Source: Siphlonurus alternatus
Taxonomy: Eukaryota; Arthropoda; Insecta; Ephemeroptera; Siphlonuridae
Reading direction: 5' to 3'
DNA: 64,000 nucleotides
Assembly (NCBI GenBank): GCA_949825025.1
Contig: OX463786.1
Coordinates: forward strand, 21,253,085 to 21,317,084
Both the position numbers and the translations under genes were made by a program. The notes beneath the pieces are model-generated. The model saw only the letters and a list, made by a program, of their open reading frames with translations. It was not told where the DNA came from and searched no databases. Below, piece by piece: positions 34,254 to 47,176 of the stretch (the stretch's first letter is position 1; every line of letters starts with the position of its first letter).

Positions 34254-34971
34254 ACTCGTATATATCTTGATTCAAATTTCCAAAATCTCTTTCACCAAAT
34301 GATTACACTGTTATGAAGATATTAAAGACCGTATGATTATAAAGAAGTATAATGTAAGATATAAGAGATAAAATTTTATTGATAATTTTATGTAGATGAA
34401 AATCTGTTGTACTTTTTAGAGTCATTCACTCATTACTATTTTCTATGAGTCATCATAGAAGGTTCAGTAGCCATTTTAATAGAATCCTGATGCTGAGCTG
34501 ATTATATTGAACTTGCTACTGAATCTTCTACGATAACTCTTTTCTTAAAGTTAAATCCCTAAAACCTACCCCACCGAAATAAATTTAAGTATAATGTTTA
34601 AATTTAGCTACAGATTCTTTAAAATTAGGCACAGTATTTGACAAACTTTACCACGTGTTTTTTGTTGCATAAAATCTTTGTAGTGTATTGTTTTTTTAGT
34701 TTATGTTTATATACTTATGCAGCGATGTATGTGCAGAAATTTATAGCTTCTTTTATGAAACAAAGAAAGTGATTTCAAGTAATTAATATTTTACGTCCTT
34801 CCACAATGTATTATTATAATACGGGATATAAAATTAACTATGCATAATAAAAGATAAATGAGTCATAAATAAATATAATGTTTACTCTAGTACTGCATAA
34901 ATTTTATACTGCAAAAGAAATTACTTCTATTACGTTATTTATGTTTCTGATGTCCTTAATTAGGTCATTTT
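34254..34971. other. No gene recognised
   Basis: It contains an imperfect inverted pair, ATAGAAGGTTCAGTAGCC (34456) and CTACTGAATCTTCTACGATA (34516), separated by about 40 bp. It is otherwise AT-rich. Confidence 0.4.
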
Positions 34972-35042
34972 GACCCAAAATTTCTGGTCTTAAATTATTG
35001 AGCCTTAAATGTGGCCTTAAGTCTTTTTGAATGCCCCTTTTT
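34972..35042. mobile_element. Half copy of MITE family G
   Basis: GACCCAAAATTTCTGGTCTT, AAATTATTGAGCCTTAAATG and TGGCCTTAAG..GAATGCCCCTT equal the right half of the 143-bp element at 49535. The left arm is absent. Confidence 0.75.
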
Positions 35043-35698
35043 AAGTCTTAATTATTGTTTTAAATAATAAAAAAAGAACCGTGTATTATGCTATTTAATT
35101 TAAAGAAGAAATAATGGTATTAATAATAATTTTCTTGGTATGGAATTTATTTTAACTAATAATTTAATTATGCTTCCACAACTTTATTAATCCTCGACCA
35201 ATGAATTTTATGATATTAAATATTTATTTTCACAGCTGCTGCCATGCAATTATTTACTTTGATGCTGCACAATAATTTAATCATCATCAATTATTAGGAT
35301 TATCGAACATTCTGATTGTTTTATTACTGCCAAACTCCCTTCCACTTATGTCATTGCTTGTCAAGCTTTAAATAGTCATTCATATTCTAATATTAATTCA
35401 TATAATTTTATATACATTTCATTATTTTTGAAAAAAAAAAATATATATTTTCACTGCAACATATTTTTTAATGTATTTTTGTTTCTAATATGTATAAATT
35501 CTATTAAATATTTAAATATTATTTAAAATTTACAAGCATTATTTTATTTTGTATTTACTATTTGTAACAATTTTAAATTTTGTAAAGTTTAAAACCCGTC
35601 AATACGGTACTTCTAAAATTGTAAAAAAAAAAATCAGAATTAAATTTTCAACCTATGAAATGAATGTTCCTATAATTAAGTGTTCGAAATAACGAACG
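35043..35698. other. AT-rich, nothing recognised
   Basis: No supported feature. Confidence 0.4.
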
Positions 35699-35755
35699 TT
35701 CTAGGTTTCCATGGTTCCCCCAGAATAATAAATCAAATCTGAGATGGACCATGCG
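35699..35755 (+). mobile_element. SINE core fragment
   Basis: TCTAGGTTTCCATGGTTCCC then CAG..TGAGATGGACC matches the central SINE block. The flanks have decayed beyond assignment, and a minus-strand open frame across it is incidental. Confidence 0.5.
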
Positions 35756-35819
35756 AATCACATTACCTCTCTTATCAGTGCATCTTGCAATTTCTTTTAA
35801 AAAATTGTTTGGTCTTAAT

Positions 35820-35962
35820 AAGGGGCATTCACAAAGCCTTAAGGCCACATTTAGGGCTCGATAATTTAAGACCAGAAATTTTGGGTCTAAAAAGCATGCC
35901 TAAAATCAGGCTTTAAATTATCGAGCCCTAAATGTGGCCTTAGGGCTTTGTGAATGCCCCTT
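35820..35962. mobile_element. Palindromic MITE family G, 143 bp, 3-bp TSD
   Basis: The ends AAGGGGCATTCACAAAGC are inverted. The arms contain GGCCACATTTAGGGCTCGAT. AAT flanks both sides (35817-35819 and 35963-35965). The centre AGACC..GGGTCT around AAATTTTGG is the inverse of the 49535 copy. Confidence 0.9.
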
Positions 35963-36647
35963 AATATATAATAGAATACAAATTAGCTTATTGTTGCGAG
36001 GTTTAGACAAATCCATTCTTACACCTAAACTGCCATTAAATACATAAGGGATTTAGTTAGAAAAAATATTATTGAAAATAAGCTAGAATAGTTTTTCATT
36101 GCAATTTTGTAAATTCTATGTATTATCACTTAATTCGCAGTTTTAATGATTTTAAAAAACAACACTACACACGTACCTATCATTAATTAGTCCTGCCTTT
36201 TTTCATCACTGGACTTGCAATCTATATTTACGTGTTACCCATTGAAGCATACAACCGTATCCCTACTGAGGCATATCTGATACATATTTATCCCAAGTCA
36301 TTTGACAGCTCGCTCTTGTATAGCTGTCAACAATGCTTGTAAACAACACAACAAAGACTATGAAAGATATATTATTGATACCCCGTAGTGAGAAATATCA
36401 AATATGCAAATCAAATACATAATTAATTTTATATTTTTTTGGCATTGTAACTTATTGATTCTTATGTTATCAATATTCTTAACATGATTTATTTTTTAAA
36501 TAATATTAATGTTTTATGTTAATTTTAATTTCTTATGTATAAAGAATATTAAAGATAAATGACTTATAAGAAGTAATAGTTTGGTTTAAAAGTTAAGACC
36601 GACAGGTGGCAATACTGAAGAACTGAAATATATATATTCTTAATGTT
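35963..36647. other. No gene recognised
   Basis: AT-rich sequence with a near-average composition block at 36170-36350 that shows no open frame or splice pattern I can support. Confidence 0.4.
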
Positions 36648-37039
36648 AATAGACAATAATGGTTGCATTTTTTTATTTCCTAATTAGAAAATATACATAA
36701 AATTATGCTTTTCTGAATTTTTTGCAGATTTTTTGGAGTGCGGGAACTAATTTTTAAAAAATATTTAAAATATCTGAATTAGGGTGGTACATCTGATGGG
36801 ACAACCGTGACGTCATCAATAGCCAATCACAGCAACCGTGATGTCATCAATAGCCAATCACAGCACGACAAATGACGTCACGGTTGTCCCATCAGGTGTA
36901 CCACCCTAATTCAGAGATTTTAAATATTTTTTTAAAATTAGTTCCCGCACTCCAAAAAATCTGAAAAAATTCAGAAAAGCATAATTTTAGGTATATTTTC
37001 TAATTATGAAATAAAAAAATGCAACCATTATTGTCTATT
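36648..37039. mobile_element. Palindromic MITE family E, copy 2
   Basis: The AATAGACAATAATGGTTGCA ends are inverted. GGGTGGTACATCTGATGGGA and its mirror flank the centre, which carries a direct duplication of about 31 bp (GTGA(C/T)GTCATCAATAGCC twice). Confidence 0.9.
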
Positions 37040-37092
37040 TTATAACTATAATGAGGTTTGTCAATTGCATGAATGTTGATACTAATTGATGG

Positions 37093-37450
37093 AAGTTAGA
37101 AACCCCAAACCTTCCGGACCTCTTTACAAAACATCATCGTTTTGTATGGGCTCTTCTGGAACGAGGGCGGCCACAGTTTTGCAAACCTTTCCAGTATTTG
37201 TCTACATGTAACTGAGGAAAACGTGGAAACCTCAGCCAGGATGAACGCTACAGCATTTGATAATGAACCGGAAGTTCAATGTTTCAAAGTCAGGGGAACC
37301 ACATAGTGGAAAAACGTAATGATTTATCCCTGTATGGGAAATGGAGGTTTTGTTTAAAATGATCACCTATCAAACTATTAACCACGATTGGCGTTGCTTC
37401 ACTTCGGTGATCTGAGGAGATCCTGTTAAATGCAGTCAACAAACCTCCAA
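37093..37450 (-). mobile_element. 5S-headed SINE, type II
   Basis: It has AGAAACCCCAAACCTTCCGG, GGGCTCTTCTGGAACGAGGG, core AACTGAGGAAAACGTGGAAA, body GGGGAACCACATAGTGGAAA, and a decayed head CTTCACTTCGGTGATCTGAG. The 3' tail is truncated. Confidence 0.88.
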
Positions 37451-38547
37451 CCGAATTTACAGTAAAATTGCTAAAAAGCACTCAGTCTACCCAAAATATC
37501 AACGCCCAAAGCTCTCCTTAGGTGTAATTTTTTTACCCATTACAATTCTAATGTTTTGTAAGTTGACAAACGTATAAAAACATTGACAATGACTAGAAGA
37601 GGTAGTAAACACATAAAATCCCCCCTAGCCATATTACATTGTAGTCTAGCACAAGAATTATGCAGATGAGTTTGTTAAAAGAAGTCAGTGACTCAGATTC
37701 GTGTAGGTATATAGGAGGACGTCACACCGACCATACATGGGTGTACCTGAGTACGGGGGCCACGACAAAGGTGGCTACTTGCTAATTAATAGCTAATTTA
37801 TCAAACACTTATACCTGTGTTTTATGGAACTTTCAAAACGGTATATTCTTTATTTGGATGTTACTAAGTTTTTCTTATAGTGTAAAAAAAGTTGGGAATT
37901 TTGTAACGTGTCAGTAACTTTTGTGATTTATTTAAATTAAAAAAAACTAAAGTGCAGGGTAAATAAAAAAAGAATTGCATGAAATTTTGTCCTGCATATT
38001 TGGAACTTGAGTCATGCTATTTTTGTTGACAAAAAATTCTCTACAAATAGTTCAAAAAACACATTTTTTCCAATACTAATTAGAGTAGAAGGCTTTCATT
38101 CAAATATTTTGAATTTAATATACAGTTTTTCATTAAATTTTGTCTCGTTTGCAGGGATTTTTCTTTAACCCGACTGCATGTTGAAAGAATTCTCATGCAT
38201 AGGTCTGTTATGTTTTTTTGCAATATATTTTTAATTCCCTATTAAGTTATGATGTTTAGGGAGTTTCTTATCATTTGTAAAGCCACTTTATCAAAATTTT
38301 AAAACATAAATATCAATTAATTGCATAATTTAAATACACACAATCTGTTACCTATTGACTATTATATCATAGGTAACATTAACTTATTTGATATTTATTG
38401 GATTTCATTTCTTACATCCAACTTTGTTCTTTGAGAATTATAAATAACAATTTTTACATTTAATTGACTTATTAGACAACAGTCAATTAAATTCAATAAT
38501 AAAATTGTCAGTTCGTAAAAAAAATACTATTTTTGAAAAATGTTTAT
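37451..38547. other. No gene recognised
   Basis: 37500-37800 has more balanced composition (GTAGGTATATAGGAGGACGT, GGGGGCCACGACAAAGG) but no credible open frame. The rest is AT-rich. Confidence 0.4.
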
Positions 38548-38893
38548 AATGGACAACATAATATATTATATGAAAAAATTTTATTACAGAAATGAATAGA
38601 GGGTACCAAATTATGCTACTCTGAATTTTTTCAGGTTTTTTTGAGTCCCGGAACTATTTTTAAATAATTATTGAAAGTGCGGCCACGCTCCCTGGAGGCG
38701 TCAATAGGCGTCCAGTCTCTATCCTTTTTATTAAGAATTCAGGGGTGCCAACTGAAATCACAGGACTTTCAATAATTATTTAAAAATAGTTCCAGGTTTC
38801 AAAAAAAATCTGAAAAAATTCAGAGTATCATAATTTGGTACCATCTATTCATTTCTGCAATAAAAATTTTTCATGTATGTTAATTGTCCATTA
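38548..38893. mobile_element. AATGG-type MITE, subfamily B, copy 2
   Basis: It is nearly identical in plan to 9487-9830: AATGGACAACATAATATATT at the left, GCGGCCACGCTCCCTGGAGG centre, and TTAATTGTCCATT at the right. Confidence 0.88.
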
Positions 38894-39447
38894 TAAAATA
38901 AAAATTATTTCATTTTAATAATATCAATAGTTGTATTTTTTTTTTTTTACAAACTGCGGAAAAAAATAATAAGCAAAAACAAGATAAATGTATAATAAAC
39001 TAATATTATACGTCGTTAACCTAAAACTAAGATAGTTATTTGTAGTAAATGGAATAATATTTTGCTAAAATCTTGAAGAACAAATTATTGTAAAAATTTG
39101 CACCATCAAATGAGATGATTAAGTTAATCTTTGCTGGACAATAATTGTAAATATATAAATGAATAAATAGAAAAAAAAGAGAACTAGTTACTTTAATGAA
39201 TTAAAAAAATCTATATTAAAATTTTAGCATTAATTTTATTTATTATATTCACAGTGCAGTTTTAATAACAGCTCCATGCTCCATTTCTAAAGGCTTTGTA
39301 TTAAATTATTTTTTTTTCAATTTGCTTATAAAACTGGTAAGACATACACTACTTTAAAATTTGCCAGCTATATTCAATCAAGGGGTCTAATTCCAAGATA
39401 TCGAGTTACTGAGATTCAACCTTACTAAATATAATGTTGTACTCCAT
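38894..39447. other. AT-rich, nothing recognised
   Basis: No supported feature. Confidence 0.4.
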
Positions 39448-39635
39448 TCGCCTGTAACTGAGGGAAACGTGGAAACCTCAGCCTTGATGGACGCTACATC
39501 GTTAATGAATCGGAGGTACAAATGACCAAAGCCAGGGGAACCACATGGTGGGAAAGCGCAATGATTATCTTAGTATTGAACGTGGTCACCCATCCAACGT
39601 TGCTTGACTTCGGTGACCTGAACGCACACCTCCCA
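39448..39635 (-). mobile_element. 5S-headed SINE, type II, deleted copy
   Basis: GCCTGTAACTGAGGGAAACG, TGGAAACCTCAGCC and GGGGAACCACATGGTGGGAA remain. The head is shortened by deletion between ACCCATCCAACG and TTGCTTGACTTCGG. Confidence 0.83.
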
Positions 39636-41470
39636 CTTTAACTTTACATTGATTATTACCGACAAAACTCATTAAATTTGATATTTTAAATTCTATTATA
39701 ATTTTAAAAATATAAACAATGCTTTTAATTATTGAGAAATTGTAACTTTTTCTCAATCGCAATTGTTAATTGACTGTAACAAATTTGTACAACATATGTC
39801 GTAGAAAATAAATGGTGAACTCATGTACCTGTGCTAAGTGAAGAATCAAATATGGTTACAAAGAAAATACACATGTAATTTTTTCACCTTAATTTTCATA
39901 TATGTCCAAAAGTTGTCCCATTATATATAGTGAAAGCTAGAAAACAATACATTAAACATTGTGGATATCCTTAAATAGATACTAGTTTGTCAATAATTTA
40001 TTACAATTTTATGTTTTACTAAAATAAATGTATTTTATAAAATTAAGACATTAATTAATGGCAAACAGATGGTAGTAAAATTTTCCTTTTAAGTTGTGAA
40101 AAGTTAAGTATTTTCATTTACGGCTATCTCAATAGTAAAAATATATTATCTAAAAAGCCCTCAATTTTAGCTCTGTAAAGTATCATAAAATTAATTAAAA
40201 TTATTTCAGTTCATTTATTTTTTTCTTCGAACTGCAGCTGTTTTTTTAATCTATCCAAATTAAAATATTGCACTGGGGATTTTAATTTTAAAACAACAAT
40301 AATAGTAAGTTATCGTATTAATATCCTATTAATTAATTTAATATTGTAAATTGATGTAGGTATTTTGATCCTTTTTATTAAATTATTATAAATATTACTA
40401 CTTAAGATAAATAAATATTCCTAATTTGAATTATGCATTGCATAAATCGGAGTCTTCTTGCGTAGGTCATATCAATTGTGTACTGCAATAATCCATTTTA
40501 ATTTTTGGAATGAATTAAACTGAAAAAACTCCCTACCAATATTAATCTTTTGGTATTTATTTAGAGTCTCAAAAAGAACATAATATTTTACCTAAATTTA
40601 GTAGTGAAGAACCTGTTTTGGAAATCACTTCTTGTCAATTGTTTATAAAAATTCAGAGTACCTTGCTTCCGTCTTTGCCAACAGACAAATGAAATTTTTA
40701 TGGAAAATTAATTTCCGAACTTTCATAATTTAATAAATTAATTTTTTTTTCTCTTCTTGTATTGTTAAGCAGGACTTAAAGGTCAAATTTTATAAATGAA
40801 CTTATTTTTTTCGTTCTGCTCTCGTAGATTTTATAACAGTGATGAAATATTTTTTTTTACCTACGAAATTTACATTAATTTTGTGAAAATTAATTCATTC
40901 ATTGAGAGTCTATTTAAATTTCAACTGTACCCGTGATTAGTTTATCGTCATCATATAATACTTCTTATTTTCCATTGAAAATATCAATATCTGTTCTTGT
41001 ATGTTTTAAGGAATTAATTTTTGAGTCAATTATAAAACTATAGGAAATTGAAAAAAATTTCAAATAATTTTGGTACGCTTCGTACCTTTCCCTAAAAATA
41101 TCAATTCGATATAGGACTATTCGTAAAACATTTAACTGTATCTGATTTCTGCAATTCATTTCTGTATATACTGTATATCTCTGTACACCACGAAATTCAC
41201 TCCTGCTTTGTTTGTATACGTTGACCACGCAGTCTATAATGGAAACGTGGGGAACTTAATCTCTATTGACATGCGTAGACTGTGTGCTCTTCTTTCCTCA
41301 CCCAAAATTTCAAATCTGCATCTATTTCACTATCAAAAAACTCTAGATGCAACAAGTAAGAAAAGTTCATGGTGTTTAAAGTTGTACGTGGACATAAAAA
41401 TGCAAATCTAGTGCAAGAATTTTAGTCTGAATTTATAAAAATTTCTTTAAATCAAACCCAACAGGTATAT
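39636..41470. other. No gene recognised
   Basis: Mostly AT-rich. 41100-41410 is of more even composition and holds open frames of 87 (minus) and 67 (plus) residues without recognisable motifs. If an unseen exon exists here I cannot support it. Confidence 0.35.
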
Positions 41471-41796
41471 AATAGAGTATCGACCTTAATTTTTTTTATT
41501 GCAGAAATGGATAGAGCGTGCAAAGTTATGCTACCCTGATTTTTTTCAATTTTTTTACAGTCCGGGAACTATTTTTAAAAAATTATTGAAAGTTCTTTTT
41601 GTGACGTCACAAGGCATCTCTCCTTAAGAAAAAATAGGACTTGCCGCCTCGTGATGTCACAAAAAGGCCTTTCAATAATTTTTTAAAAATAGTTCCCTGA
41701 CTCTAAAAAATCTGAAAAAAAAAAAAATCAGGGTAGCATTACTTTTCACCCTTTATCCATTTCTGCAATAAAAAAAAATTGAGGTTGATACTCCAT
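41471..41796. mobile_element. AATGG-type MITE, subfamily A
   Basis: AATAGAGTATCGACCTTAA and GAGGTTGATACTCCATT end it. The interior has GCAGAAATGGATAGAGCGTG, AGTCCGGGAACTATTTTTAA, TGTGACGTCACAAGGC and their mirrors. Confidence 0.87.
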
Positions 41797-43273
41797 TCAT
41801 AGGTCTTATGATAATCTTAAAAAAGTTCAAATTCTTTTGTAGGTTACTGTACAATCATCTTAAAAGTGTACTCTATTGTGTTGTGGAAACATGGTATGTA
41901 AAAAAAAATAAAATTCACTTCCAACTTAGGATATGACCATATATAAACCATTACCCTTGTGATTTATAGTACACGAGTTAGAATAAAAAATACATATAAA
42001 ATAATATAAACAGGTAATACAATATTAATTATAATTTTAAATATAAATTTATAAAATTATGTTTTTATATAACATACTAAATAGTTAATATTTCTTAATT
42101 AATATTTACCATAGTTCTAAAATTTCTCAACAGGTGTCGTGATTATATTACATGTATTTTGTATTTACTTTGTAACTGAAGATTTTAGAATCCAGCTGTG
42201 CAGATTCAAAGATATGGAAGACCACACCGTAGCCTACTGGTTTCTAGTAAATAATGAGAAAAATTTTGTCACTTTTTTTTTATATATAAATAAAGTAAAA
42301 AATTGTAATTGAATAAAGAATATAATAAATTTACTTGTCAAATTAACCTTTTTTATGTAAATCTGATACTTTAAATTAATTTTTCTCTATTTTTAGTAGA
42401 GAATTTGTGTAGATGTTTGTTTACTAATTAAAATTTATTCTGCCTTAAAGTGCAACGTTTCAGTAAACAACTTGGGATATCCACTCTTTTGAATTTTTAT
42501 TATTGTGTAGGTAAAGGGACACAATTCATTGAATTAAAAAGGCACATTAAATTCATTAAAAAATTAATTTATAATATACATTACAGTCATGTATTTAAGC
42601 TGGATCTGTAATGTTCTAAATTCATATAATTTGTTTCCACTCACATGGTGCGTGCACGAAATTTAATATTTTTTATAAATAAATTTGTATACATTTCTTT
42701 ATTAAAATATATATAGATAAGATTTTATTTTAAAAATTATATAAAAATTATTTATTGCATAAAATAATAAAAATTAATTTTTATATTTTCTTAATTTTTA
42801 TTTAAAAGAATTTATATTTTTATTTCAGCATAAAATAATAAATTAATTTTAAAGATTCTTTGTTCTTTTTTAGCCTAATGACATTAAAAATGATTCATTT
42901 TAGTGTATTTTCTTTCAAAAATTAAAAATAGGCAATTCAAAATTTGAACTTGGGGAAATCTATAGATAATTTCAATAGTTACATAATATTAGTAGTTCTG
43001 AAAACAACCCTTTCGTGTTTAAATGGTCAGAATAACTTGGGAATTCAAGAAATGAAACGTAATCTTAAGGTGGGGGAGTTGTATAAAATAAATCGTCGTG
43101 CTGTTTATCTGTGAGGAAGCCAGCCTTCTCTATTTCATTTTAATAATATACGAAATAAGATACACTCGTCATTGTTTATATCTTTATATATACCTTATAT
43201 TTATCAACTTGCTATTTGTTTTTTGTAACTATCCACTGGCTTTTTTAACTTTACACGTATCTGATTATTTTAG
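41797..43273. other. AT-rich, no gene recognised
   Basis: No supported feature. The open frame at 43098-43394 runs into a SINE and is not credible. Confidence 0.4.
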
Positions 43274-43600
43274 CTTCTCAACTGAACCCTATTATAGGGT
43301 ACTGGCCACAATTAAGTGGCTGAATTTAACCTCCCGGCTCTTCTTAGACCCTACTTTTGTGGGTTCCTTCCAAACCGGGGCGACCATGACCTAAGCAATC
43401 CATCCCAGCATTCGTCTGGTTGTAACTAAGGAAACCATGGAAACCACAGTCAGGATGGTCAGCAATCACCTCCCGGATGCACGAGTGGGTGTTCTTTATC
43501 AACCGCCACTTGTGAAAAGTTTGGCGGTGCATGGCTAGAATCGAACTCACGACCATCCGATTACGAATCAGAGGCGCATACCACTGCAAGGTTATCTGAT
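43274..43600 (-). mobile_element. tRNA-headed SINE, full-length reference copy
   Basis: On the minus strand the A-box region is TAACCTTGCAGTGGTATGCG, then a CTCTGATTCGTAATCGG anticodon-arm region and B box GTGAGTTCGATTCTAGCC. A linker (CGCCAAACTTTTCACAAGTG, GGGAGGTGATTGC) leads to the core GGTTTCCATGGTTTCCTTAG with GACGAATGCTGGGATGGATT. The 3' part ends CAGTACCCTATAATAGGGTT. Confidence 0.93.
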
Positions 43601-44034
43601 TATTGTGTAATCATTTTTTAAGTAGTCCAGGATTTTAAGAATATAAATTTATTAAATAAAATGAAATAAAAAGTACAACGAAATGAAAAAGCAGCCTTTA
43701 TTATGCCTAATGTCATCAGCTTTCACATCAGCATAATTTATCCCTGTTTAATGCGAAATAAAAAAATATTTAATTTACTTCTAAAATTTTTGATCGTAAT
43801 ATACCAATTAATTTTTTTAAATTTATTGATGGCATATCAATGCAAATTAATACGAAAATATGCCATACTAATATGCTTAAATTAATAAGGAATAATATGT
43901 CATTATAAAAATAAGTATATGAAAGGCATTGATATTTTTAGGGAAATAGAATAATCGCTATAACATAAAAAAAGTATACTTGTATAATATTTGCACCCCT
44001 GTACAAAATTAAGTTGTACAATTATTTTTACATT
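43601..44034. other. AT-rich, nothing recognised
   Basis: No supported feature. Confidence 0.4.
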
Positions 44035-44354
44035 AATGGACAATTTGCATGACATTTTTTTATTACAGAAATGGATAGAGGGTACCAAATTGTGCTACTC
44101 AGAATTTTTTCAGATTTTTTTGAGAGCGTGAACTATTTTTAAAAAATTATTGAAAATCAGTTTTAAGACGTCAAGGGCGTTTAGCGCCTATCCTTTTCTT
44201 AAGGACAGACTCCTCGTGACGTCATAAAATCGACTTTCATAATTTTTTAATAATAGTTCCCGGTCTCTAAAAGATCTGAAAAAAATTTGAGTAGCATAAC
44301 TTTGCACCCTCTATCCATTTCTGCAATAAAAAAATGTCGTGCAAATTGTCCATT
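44035..44354. mobile_element. AATGG-type MITE, mixed A/B character
   Basis: The ends AATGGACAATTTGCATGACA and TGTCGTGCAAATTGTCCATT are inverted (B-like AATGGACAA), while the centre AGACGTCAAGG..CTCGTGACGTCATAAAA with TCCTTTTCTTAAGGA is A-like. The left subterminal motif is B-like (GAGGGTACCAAATT) and the right is A-like (ACTTTGCACCCTC). Confidence 0.85.
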
Positions 44355-45402
44355 CTTGAAATTAATACTTTACTTATTTTACACTATAATATACGAAAGA
44401 AATGAAATCGAAAACAAAAAGACGTTACTAAAAAATGTATAGTCATATTATAAGATGAATTATAATATACATTTTAATAGCATACTGACCAGTTTAAAAA
44501 AGAAATGAAAGAAGCGACCAACCGTTTCCCCTTACTTTATTTTCTTACTTTTTTTTTATACAACCCGCCCACCCACTATGCCCTGTGACGTCACAAAAAA
44601 AAACACCTGATGATTTGGGTGCGGTACATTAACAAACACATATGGTAACTTACTATGCAATTATAAACCAAAGTGCATTATAATACTATATTTTATATAG
44701 TGTATTGCATTCTGTAAATGTTAATAATTATATATTCAAATATAAAAACATGTTTTTCATAATAACTAACATGTATAAGGTATAATATTAATATTAGTTT
44801 TTTTTTAAGTACATAGATTGTTGGAAAAGGAGATTTTTTTGTTGGCTGTGTAGGATTTTTGTTATAATAGGTCTGTCCGTATTCTGTCCGTATTCTGTGA
44901 GTTTATTGAACTTTTATGTATTCATAATTACGAATATTCCTATAGATTGAAAAAATATTATAAAGATTGCTTCGTAACATTAGTATTATTATCTAATCTG
45001 TGTTTAAAAATAAAATGAATGAAGCTGACATTTACGAATATATCCAAAACTAGATCCCAATATAATGTAGATAATATAAACGTACAATTTCATATAAATG
45101 ATTGAACGTTATTTTGATTTTTTTTTAATAAATATATATTCCCAAGATGCAAAATATAGATTATAATTAACTAGATGATTTTTATGGAAAAATATTTAAT
45201 TAATCAATAATTCCTACGAGAACGATGAAAATAATACAATTAAGATAAATATTCTATTTAAAAGAAAATATATGAAGTTTATACAGTATATCACTTGGGG
45301 GAGTGGATGCATTCCATTTCATAATCAGATGGTTCAATCCCAGACACAACCAAAATTTTTAGTTCACATTTTTTTATTACTTTTTTTTATAATTTTTCTA
45401 AA
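44355..45402. other. No gene recognised
   Basis: It includes GCCCTGTGACGTCACAAAAA at about 44580 outside any identified MITE. The rest is AT-rich. Confidence 0.4.
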
Positions 45403-45752
45403 TCAAACCCTACTGGGTACTGCTACTTACTAAATACGTACTACCTCGAAACCACCCCGAACCTTCTGAAACCATAATTTGAGCTCTTCCGGAACGGGGG
45501 CGGCCACGGCCTTGCAATAAACGTAGAAACCTCAGCCAGGATGGACGCTACAGCTTTTTGTCAATGTACCAGAAGTGCAATAGTTCAAAGCCAGGGGAAC
45601 CACATAGTGGAAAAGCGCAACGTTTTACCCCTGGGTGGGAAATGTGGTTTTTGTTGAAAATGGTCACCCATCCCACTACTAACCACGCTCGGCGTTGCTT
45701 GACTTCGGTGATCTGACGAGACCTGGTCACGCGCACTGCGCCAACCCTCCCA
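45403..45752 (-). mobile_element. 5S-headed SINE, type II
   Basis: The tail TCAAACCCTACTGGGTACTG, GGAACGGGGGCGGCCACGGC, body ACTTCTGG and GGTGGGAAATGTGG, and head ACCCATCCCACTACTAACCA with CTTCGGTGATCTGACGAGAC are all present. The core is partly deleted (CAATAAACGTAGAAACC). Confidence 0.9.
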
Positions 45753-46435
45753 CATTGAGATAGCTATAAAGAACACAGACAGACATTTACCGGCTATTGT
45801 CATTGAGGTTTTCACTGTTCCCTCAGAAACAAATAAGCAAATACGAGAATAAAATAACTGTTGGTTTAGTTATAAATTTGATTTATTTTTGCAATATACT
45901 GTACATTTTACACATAAATGATTATAATAATTTTAATTAAACGTTTCTTGTCATATAATGATGCACATTGATCTCGCCTTGTTATAATAATAGCCGTCAC
46001 ATTGCGATGCATGCACGGTTTGAGCGAACATCATCTAACAACACGCTTCGTGCAATATTAATACCTGTTACCTTCAATAAACGTCATATGTTTATTATTT
46101 TTTTTATTATTTATTACTATAATTAAGATACTGGATAATTTTAAAATGAATTATTCATAACTTATTTGTAATATATTAATAATAATAATACATGTGCAGG
46201 TGTTGTTAAATTAGAAATTAAATTAAAACGCAGCTTTTTAATAAATCTATGTAACAACTAAATTATTTTTATTATGATGGGGATTTTGTTAAATGTTTTT
46301 TATAAATTTCTAATATTTTCAAAATTCAGATGAAATACATTGCTACTCTTATATGAACGTATATGAAACACAAATAATGTACCGTACAGCACATAAAAAA
46401 TATGACATATTTTATAGGCATTACAATATTCAAAA
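45753..46435. other. No gene recognised
   Basis: A short SINE-core remnant (GAGGTTTTCACTGTTCCCTC) lies at about 45805-45826; the rest is AT-rich. Confidence 0.4.
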
Positions 46436-46560
46436 TATTTTATTGCTTTTCAATTGTACATCACAATATAGGCACGTCAAATTACATTATACATATTAAC
46501 AAAAAATGTGTGTAATTAATAGTATTAACAATAAAATAAAAAGAAGAAATATCAATACAC
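46436..46560 (-). mobile_element. Possible LINE 3'-end fragment
   Basis: On the minus strand it ends TTGTACAATTGAAAAGCAAT AAA, the same terminal motif as 14330 (plus) and 5075 (minus). Confidence 0.35.
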
Positions 46561-46825
46561 TGACATGAATAAAAACTTAATAAGGCCTCAATTATAGAGC
46601 AATGCAGTACAAAACATTATTATCAACATAATTATAACTATTATGAAAAATCCAGATCGTGCCTATTTGAGAAACTTATTAGAAAGGCAACATATTGATC
46701 AAAAAATGTAAAACATACTAGAATTGGTGAATATCTGAAGATTACACAAATATGAAAAATGTCCATAATATTAAACCTGAAACTCTATATTATATACAAT
46801 AACAGGACATTTTACAAATTTTTAA

Positions 46826-47172
46826 GGGTAAGGTAACGCCACCAATGTTAAAAAAAATCCCTCTCACAAAAATTCTGAAAAAAATTTAAAATGTTCTCCT
46901 CTACACCCCCTATCAGTAGCTAAAATATCAGGTATGCAAATACGATCTAGTTTTTGAGTTATGAATTTTTAAAGTTGACCAATTTAACATGGGAGTTTCA
47001 TTTCTCTATGTTAAAGTAGTCAACTTTAAAATTTTATAACTCAAAAACTAGATCGTATTTGTATACCTGATATTTTAGGTACTGATAGGGGGTATAGAGG
47101 AGAACATTTTAAATTTTTTTCAGAATTTTTGTGAGAGGGATTTTTTTTAACATTGGTGGCGTTACCTTACCC
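46826..47172. mobile_element. TTAA-flanked palindromic MITE, family C, copy 4
   Basis: TTAA lies at 46822-46825 and 47173-47176. GGGTAAGGTAACGCCACCAA is mirrored exactly at the right. Arms contain CACCCCCTATCAGTAGC and ATACGATCTAGTTTTTGAGT. Confidence 0.92.
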
Positions 47173-47176
47173 TTAA

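Noticed and set aside
41100..41411. Possible exon in the less AT-rich block
   Set aside because: Open frames on both strands are short, without motif, and could not be joined to neighbours.
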